From: an uncultured bacterium
Lineage (GTDB): Bacteria > Bacteroidota > Bacteroidia > Bacteroidales > Muribaculaceae
Direction: 5' to 3'
Assembly (NCBI GenBank): GCA_905214715.1
Contig: CAJMMT010000005.1
Coordinates: 1-64,000, forward strand
Length of the DNA: 64,000 nucleotides
Shown: positions 60,101 through 64,000 of the stretch, piece by piece
Layout: each line of letters begins with the position of its first letter
Numbering within the stretch: position 1 is the stretch's first letter
Made by a program: the position numbers and the translations under genes
Notes under the pieces: model-generated
What the model was told of the DNA's origin: nothing
The model's database searches: none
The model's input: only the letters and a program-made list of their open reading frames with translations

Positions 60101-60501
60101 AGGCTGAACGTATCGCGCTATATCAGCAACTCGACAACATGGATTCCCTCGAAAGTGTCGGTAAATTCCGCGCTGAACTGAAAGACCGGTTCGGAAACAT
60201 CCCTCACGTTACCGAAGAACTTATAAAAGTCGTGCCATTGCGCATGGCAGCCAAACGACTCGGCATAGAACGTCTTGTCATGAAGGGCGGTAAGCTATAT
60301 CTATACTTCGTGGGCGACGACAATAAGGCATATTACAACTCTCCGGCTTTCGGGCGCATGCTGGCATGGCTGCAGAAAGAACCGCGACGCACCCAACTGC
60401 GGGAAAACCACGGCAAACGCTCCTTCCTTATTTCCGACGTTCCCGGGGTCTCCGAAGCTCTCGCCGTTCTCAACCGGATTCGAACCCTATCACCCTTATA
60501 A
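57142..60501 (+). CDS. mfd: transcription-repair coupling factor
   Basis: A 1119-residue SF2 translocase that removes stalled RNA polymerase from lesions and recruits UvrA. The N-terminal UvrB-homology region (YEPGQFARRGSILDVFSF) is followed by the RNA polymerase interaction domain (LNQIEPGDFIVHTDHGIGRF), Walker A ICGDVGFGKTELA near residue 588, DEEQ (near 687), SATPIPRTLQFSLMGARD, and the TRG/helicase end (VENGIDMPNVNTILVN). The C-terminus has the regulatory D7 domain. Length is normal. It is 6 bp after the protease gene. Confidence 0.97.
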   Translation: MTVQDADAFFATPARIDAIRKTLRSKKNRRISLEGLKGSAAAMLLAGLELTDGPHLVVADDPDAAGYLYHDLSQILGQERVMAFPSGYRRDIRFGQQDPAQQILRAEVLDALIAPERLRWIVASPEALAEKVPVPRHLAENTVSISTDTRTTPSKLAQRLRELGFHETDYVYEPGQFARRGSILDVFSFASEYPYRIDFFDDEIDSMRTFSVETQLSQAKVDKVSVIPAPVGDATARSGVSLLEYFQPDSPVFVSDTMWLVQRIREIASQEFSDSALLAGEGDSHAMANVVDAEAFVSRFEKSRLVEFGSKTLTNQSIQPDAVIKFDVSLQTLYHKNFELISESFSRLLEEGYRLLILSDSIHQTDRLRDIFKDRGDNINFTPVDRTIHEGFCDNQLKICFFTDHQIFDRFHKFSLRSDRARGGKVALSLKELNQIEPGDFIVHTDHGIGRFAGLIKTDVNGRPQELIKLVYQNDDIILVSIHALHKLSKYRAKEGVPPKISKLGSGAWQKLKERTKTKMKDIARDLIKLYAARREEKGFKFSPDSYMQNELEASFIYEDTPDQLKATKAIKADMESPRPMDRLICGDVGFGKTELAIRAAFKAAVDGKQTAVLVPTTVLAMQHYRTFANRLKDLPVRVDFLSRARSAKDTRQILSDLAEGKIDIIIGTHKLVGKQVVFKDLGLLVIDEEQKFGVSVKEKLKQLKVNVDTLTMSATPIPRTLQFSLMGARDLSSLNTPPANRQPIETVVCGLDDGVLAEAVNFELSRNGQIFFISNRIENLNELESRLHRLVPGVRVVKGHGQMPPEQLEKAILDFAAGDYDVLLSTTIVENGIDMPNVNTILVNNAHHFGLSELHQLRGRVGRSSRKAFCYLFVPPGLPLTPVARRRLQAIENFSDLGSGIHIAMQDLDIRGAGNLLGAEQSGFIADLGYETYQKLLKESVTELKTEEFGDTFTDINAGADEEFTTECTVESDLELRLPPDYVPQEAERIALYQQLDNMDSLESVGKFRAELKDRFGNIPHVTEELIKVVPLRMAAKRLGIERLVMKGGKLYLYFVGDDNKAYYNSPAFGRMLAWLQKEPRRTQLRENHGKRSFLISDVPGVSEALAVLNRIRTLSPL

Positions 60502-60509
60502 CCAAATCA

Positions 60510-60543
60510 AAAACTTACAACTAAAAACTCGCAACTAAAACTA
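60510..60543 (+). repeat. 14-bp tandem repeat directly before aroK
   Basis: AAAACTTACAACTA (60510-60523) and AAAACTCGCAACTA (60524-60537) are two near-identical units (12 of 14), with a partial third before the ATG at 60544. The region is A-rich and has no Shine-Dalgarno. This is usual in Bacteroidetes, where A-rich leaders can replace it. Confidence 0.6.
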
Positions 60544-61077
60544 ATGAAACCCATCTTCATGATAGGATATATGGCCAGTGGCAAAACCACCCTCGGCCGA
60601 GCTTTGGCCCGCGAAATGGGGTTGCAGTTCATCGATATGGACTTCTTTATCGAACAACGTTTCCACGCTTCCGTATCCTCTCTTTTCGCGAATCGCGGCG
60701 AGGAATGGTTTCGGCGCATAGAAGGGAATGTACTCAGGGAAATCGGAGAAATGGAGAATGTCATTATTAGTTGCGGTGGTGGAACACCATGCTTCGGCGA
60801 CAATATGGAATTCATGAATTCCCGTGGCACGACAATATGGATCGACACCACCATAGACTGCATAGTTCGAAGACTTACGGTGGCTAAAGTCCGGAGACCT
60901 CTCGCAGAAGGAAAAAATAAAGATGAGCTGAAAGAGTATGTAACCGCTCACCTCGCGACACGACTCCCTTTTTACCGACAGGCCGCTATCCCCTTCCAAG
61001 GCGATGAACTCGAAGACCGACGCCAGATTGCCGACTCAGTAGCCCGACTCCTTCCTCTACTGGAATTTGACAAGTAA
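60544..61077 (+). CDS. aroK: shikimate kinase
   Basis: A 177-residue kinase that phosphorylates shikimate at the 3-hydroxyl in aromatic amino acid synthesis. Walker A is GYMASGKTTLG (8-18), the shikimate-binding FIDMDFFIEQRF follows (Asp in DMD), and GGGTPCF is the conserved CGGG loop. The lid arginine region lies in RRPLAEG. The length fits the family. It sits 42 bp after mfd. The next gene is convergent, 33 bp away. Confidence 0.95.
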   Translation: MKPIFMIGYMASGKTTLGRALAREMGLQFIDMDFFIEQRFHASVSSLFANRGEEWFRRIEGNVLREIGEMENVIISCGGGTPCFGDNMEFMNSRGTTIWIDTTIDCIVRRLTVAKVRRPLAEGKNKDELKEYVTAHLATRLPFYRQAAIPFQGDELEDRRQIADSVARLLPLLEFDK

Positions 61078-61110
61078 CCGCAGCCCTCCCGGCCATGCGA
61101 CGACCAACCT

Positions 61111-62037
61111 TTATCTATGCCTCTTCCATCTGCGGTGGCTCCAAAGCCAGTAAGGAGGACAATCCTCTATGGTTTTCTGAAGCATGCCGAAATACTCCCG
61201 GATTATTCTGTTTTCCGGCTCTTGCGATGCATCTTCACTTATCCTCACAAACTTACCCGAATAATATCCCCTCTTCTCCCTGTGCATGTCCAGATAATAT
61301 ACCGCACACTTGAGTTTGCGGCTTATACGCTCCGGGCCGGTAAATACGGGAGTATCATGATGCAGGAAATCAAGCCAATAATGTATTGAATTAGGCTTGG
61401 GCGACTGGTCGGCTATGTATCCGACGACACTTGCTTTCCCCTCGCGTTGCCATTTTATAAGGCGCCTCAATGTCTCCTCCATCGGTATGCTCGTCGCTCC
61501 GTAATGAGACCGCAAACGCAGAAACATCTTGTCTGCGGCACGATTATGAAGCACATGGTATATCTGACCACATTCCACATTCTCAGGAAAATGCAATGGC
61601 AACGATGACACCCATTCCCAATTGCAATAATGACCTAAGAGCAATGTTACATTTCTGCCGTCGCGAAGGTGTTCGGAGACCTCGTCGATATTCTCGAAAC
61701 GCATATGGCGCTTCATACGCTCCGCCGACATGTGTCCCATCTTAACCGTCTCAACGAAATAGTCGGTTAGGAACCGGTAGAATTTCCTGCGTGTATCCTT
61801 TATCTCACTTTCCGACAACGCAGGCAACGAACTGCGCAGATTCTCCTCTACTATTTTCCTGCGGTAATGAACCACGTCGTCAGCGAGCCACGCCATGAAA
61901 TCCGATATGCCATAAAGTATCCTGAACGGCAGTCGGGAAACCGCTCCGAACGACACTCTGAGAAACCAATATTCGATTTTCTCCCCGGCCGTAAATGGCA
62001 AATGCGTGGCGTATCTCGCCTCTCTCTTCTCTTTCAT
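61111..62037 (-). CDS. lysophospholipid/lipid A acyltransferase family protein (LpxL/HtrB-like)
   Basis: A 308-residue inner-membrane-associated acyltransferase that adds a fatty acid to lipid A precursors or a related lipid. The catalytic HX4E motif lies in LLLGHYCNWEW, and GYIADQSP is the conserved second motif region. A membrane segment near the N-terminus (FLRVSFGAVSRLPFRILYGISDFMAWLADDV) fits the family. I chose the ATG at 62037: TAAATTTG (62059-62052, minus) gives a transcript starting about ten bases before it, so the earlier in-frame start at 62085 would not be transcribed. It is divergent from the MsbA-like exporter. Confidence 0.85.
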   Translation of the reverse strand: MKEKREARYATHLPFTAGEKIEYWFLRVSFGAVSRLPFRILYGISDFMAWLADDVVHYRRKIVEENLRSSLPALSESEIKDTRRKFYRFLTDYFVETVKMGHMSAERMKRHMRFENIDEVSEHLRDGRNVTLLLGHYCNWEWVSSLPLHFPENVECGQIYHVLHNRAADKMFLRLRSHYGATSIPMEETLRRLIKWQREGKASVVGYIADQSPKPNSIHYWLDFLHHDTPVFTGPERISRKLKCAVYYLDMHREKRGYYSGKFVRISEDASQEPENRIIREYFGMLQKTIEDCPPYWLWSHRRWKRHR

Positions 62038-62134
62038 ACTAAATTCACTCGCAAATTTAGTATAATTAAAGAGAGAATCAGCCATATTAGATGGAAAATA
62101 TATAACTTTGTATCTTCGGATTCAAGCCAAAGAT

Positions 62135-63994
62135 ATGAAAGACTTTTTCCTTTTTATAAAAAGATTCGCGGCTCCCTACAAGTGGACTCTTGTGTTGAGC
62201 CTTACCTTGAACATCTTCTCGGCGATAATGACCCTCTTCTCTTTCATGTTCATTATCCCGATTCTGGAAGTGCTTTTCGGTATCTCCACCAAGACCTATA
62301 CTTATATTCCTCTTGAGGGACACCCCATGAAAGAGTGGTGGGATATCTGCGTCAATAACTTCTACTGTTATATTACCGAAACATCACAGAATATCAGTCC
62401 TGCCGCAACTTTAGGTATTCTTGGCCTGATACTGGTGTTCATGACCATGCTTAAGGTCGGCACCTCTTATTTCAGCGAATATTTCACGATACCTATGCGC
62501 AACGGGGTTACACGCGACATCCGTAACGCCATGTACGAAAAAGTACTGTCGCTACCTATCGGATTTTTCACCGTCGAGCGCAAAGGAGACATCATGGCCC
62601 GTATAACCGGCGATGTAGGCGAGGTCGAGAACTCGGCCCTCTCGTCTATTTATGCAGTGTTCAAATATCCGGTGCTCATTATCTTCTATCTTGTGGCAAT
62701 GATTATTATCAGCTGGCAGATGACAATCTTTGTGCTTGTGGTGCTCCCGATCATGGGATACATAATGGGCCGCATCGGTAAAAAGCTTAAAGCGCAGTCT
62801 CTTGAAGTACAGCAAACAGTAGGCGAGATGCTGAGCACTACCGAAGAGACTCTCGGCGGTCTGCGTATAGTGAAGGCCTATAATGCCGAAGACCAGATGA
62901 ACCGCAGATATCAGAGCGAAACAGGACGGCTGCTGCGCTACGCCACAAGAATGTCGCGCCGCCAGGCGCTCGCCCATCCGGTCAGCGAACTGCTCGGGAC
63001 AATGGCTATAGCGCTCGTGCTCTGGTTTGGCGGCAACCTGATTCTTCAGGGCGATTCCTCTCTCGACCCGGCCAGATTCATATACTACCTCGTTATATTC
63101 TACTCTCTCATTAACCCGGCGAAAGAACTCACAAAAACCGGTTATACTGTTCAGCGAGGTATGGCGTCGCTTCAACGTATCGACAAGATCATGAGTGCCG
63201 AGAATCCTATTCAGGATCCCGCCAATCCTATACCCGCTCCGGATGTCAATAACGTAAAAGGCAGCATTCGTTTCAAGGATGTCTCCTTCTCCTACAACAA
63301 AGACAAGCTGGTGCTCAAACATGTGTCACTTGAAGTTCCGGAAGGAAAGACCGTCGCAATCGTCGGTCAGTCTGGCTCCGGTAAAACTACGCTCGTCGAC
63401 ATGATCCCGCGTTTCTGGGATGCACAGGAAGGAACCGTGGAAGTAAACGGACACGATGTAAAGGAATATCGTGTACACGACCTACGCTCTCTGATGGGAA
63501 ACGTCAATCAGGAGGCGATTCTCTTCAATGATTCTTTCTTCAATAACATAGCCTTCGGGGCTCCAAACGCCACGAAAGAGCAGGTTATCGCAGCTGCCAA
63601 AATAGCCAACGCCCACGATTTCATAATGGAGACGGAACAAGGATACGACACAAAGGTGGGAGACCGCGGATGCCGTCTTTCCGGCGGACAGCGCCAACGT
63701 ATCAGTATAGCTCGCTCTATCCTAAAGAATCCGCCGGTGCTTATCCTCGACGAGGCTACATCCGCTCTCGACACCGAAAACGAACGCGTGGTACAGGAGG
63801 CTCTCGATCGCCTCATGAAAGACCGTACTACGATCGTAATAGCCCACCGTCTGTCTACAATCAAGAATGCCGACAAGATTTGCGTAATGCACAACGGCGA
63901 GATTGTGGAAGAAGGTACCCACGAACAATTAATGGCCCTCAACGGTTATTACCACCGTCTGGTAAGCATGCAGAACATGGGCGATACAAAATAA
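62135..63994 (+). CDS. ABC exporter, MsbA-like
   Basis: A 619-residue half-transporter with an N-terminal six-helix membrane domain (1-330) and a C-terminal ATPase. Walker A is VGQSGSGKTT, the signature LSGGQRQRIS, and Walker B VLILDEATSALD, followed by IVIAHRLSTI (H-loop). It is closest to the lipid A flippase MsbA family, and its divergent acyltransferase neighbour supports a lipid A role. The ATG at 62135 begins MKDFFLFIKRFAAPYKW. The frame extends upstream to 62108 without an ATG. TAACTTTG at 62103-62110 is a possible -7. The gene ends at 63994, six bases before the window edge. Confidence 0.9.
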   Translation: MKDFFLFIKRFAAPYKWTLVLSLTLNIFSAIMTLFSFMFIIPILEVLFGISTKTYTYIPLEGHPMKEWWDICVNNFYCYITETSQNISPAATLGILGLILVFMTMLKVGTSYFSEYFTIPMRNGVTRDIRNAMYEKVLSLPIGFFTVERKGDIMARITGDVGEVENSALSSIYAVFKYPVLIIFYLVAMIIISWQMTIFVLVVLPIMGYIMGRIGKKLKAQSLEVQQTVGEMLSTTEETLGGLRIVKAYNAEDQMNRRYQSETGRLLRYATRMSRRQALAHPVSELLGTMAIALVLWFGGNLILQGDSSLDPARFIYYLVIFYSLINPAKELTKTGYTVQRGMASLQRIDKIMSAENPIQDPANPIPAPDVNNVKGSIRFKDVSFSYNKDKLVLKHVSLEVPEGKTVAIVGQSGSGKTTLVDMIPRFWDAQEGTVEVNGHDVKEYRVHDLRSLMGNVNQEAILFNDSFFNNIAFGAPNATKEQVIAAAKIANAHDFIMETEQGYDTKVGDRGCRLSGGQRQRISIARSILKNPPVLILDEATSALDTENERVVQEALDRLMKDRTTIVIAHRLSTIKNADKICVMHNGEIVEEGTHEQLMALNGYYHRLVSMQNMGDTK

Positions 63995-64000
63995 TTGATA

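Noticed and set aside
62038..62085. Earlier start for the LpxL-like acyltransferase
   Set aside because: A -7 promoter element lies inside this stretch, and the downstream ATG gives a normal N-terminus.

Overview
The window is a contiguous stretch of a Bacteroidales chromosome, probably family Muribaculaceae or a close relative. Evidence for this is the 16S rRNA 5' end at the left edge, at least eleven promoters of the Bacteroidetes type (TTG, an 18-20 bp spacer, then TAnnTTTG), menaquinone and 2-oxoacid:ferredoxin enzymes, C10 cysteine proteases, BspA-type leucine-rich repeats and lipoproteins with acidic residues after the lipid-bearing cysteine. The order is read directly. The family is an inference that needs the full 16S. 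No prophage, intact insertion sequence or CRISPR array was seen.

Layout. 1-440: start of an rRNA operon on the minus strand with its leader and promoter. 441-2679: NfnAB-type transhydrogenase. 2961-8725: a plus-strand run (YqeY-like protein, seryl-tRNA synthetase, a membrane-anchored pseudokinase, an acetyltransferase, MenG, a U32 protein). 8791-13935: a PurF-like protein, YchF, GAPDH and MscL, separated by strong hairpin terminators. 14034-17980: a secreted repeat protein, a sirtuin and an OmpA-like lipoprotein. 18227-20982: a four-subunit 2-oxoacid:ferredoxin oxidoreductase operon. 21290-23472: a small accessory patch with a lipoprotein, an IS-end-like palindrome, a solitary antitoxin-like protein and a broken AlbA_2 regulator. 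23662-27369: flippase, acetyltransferase, cytidine deaminase and a LysM glucosaminidase. 27542-32555: tRNA-Arg, a secreted M6 metalloprotease, RuvB and a second flippase. 32720-48026: a 15-kb secretome block with two C10 proteases (one a 2023-residue fusion to BspA-like repeats) flanking two large secreted proteins of unknown function. 48141-53760: tRNA-Ser, a glycan and lipid-carrier glycosyltransferase set, TyrRS and a glutaminyl cyclase lipoprotein. 53855-63994: NadB, a CtpA-type protease, Mfd, shikimate kinase, a lipid A-type acyltransferase and an MsbA-type ABC exporter.

Functional links. The ferredoxin reduced by the 2-oxoacid oxidoreductase is the natural partner of NfnAB, which would turn it and NADH into NADPH. 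The acyltransferase and the MsbA-like exporter are divergent neighbours and both belong to lipid A or outer-membrane assembly. Several large secreted proteins end in short tails of the type IX sorting-domain kind, and two begin their predicted mature forms with glutamine, the substrate of the glutaminyl cyclase encoded at 52753-53760.

Most of the window is housekeeping. The parts most likely to hold undescribed biology are the secreted-protein block (32720-48026), the pseudokinase (4781-5545), a predicted leaderless transcript for the cyclase, and the degraded accessory patch at 21760-23500.
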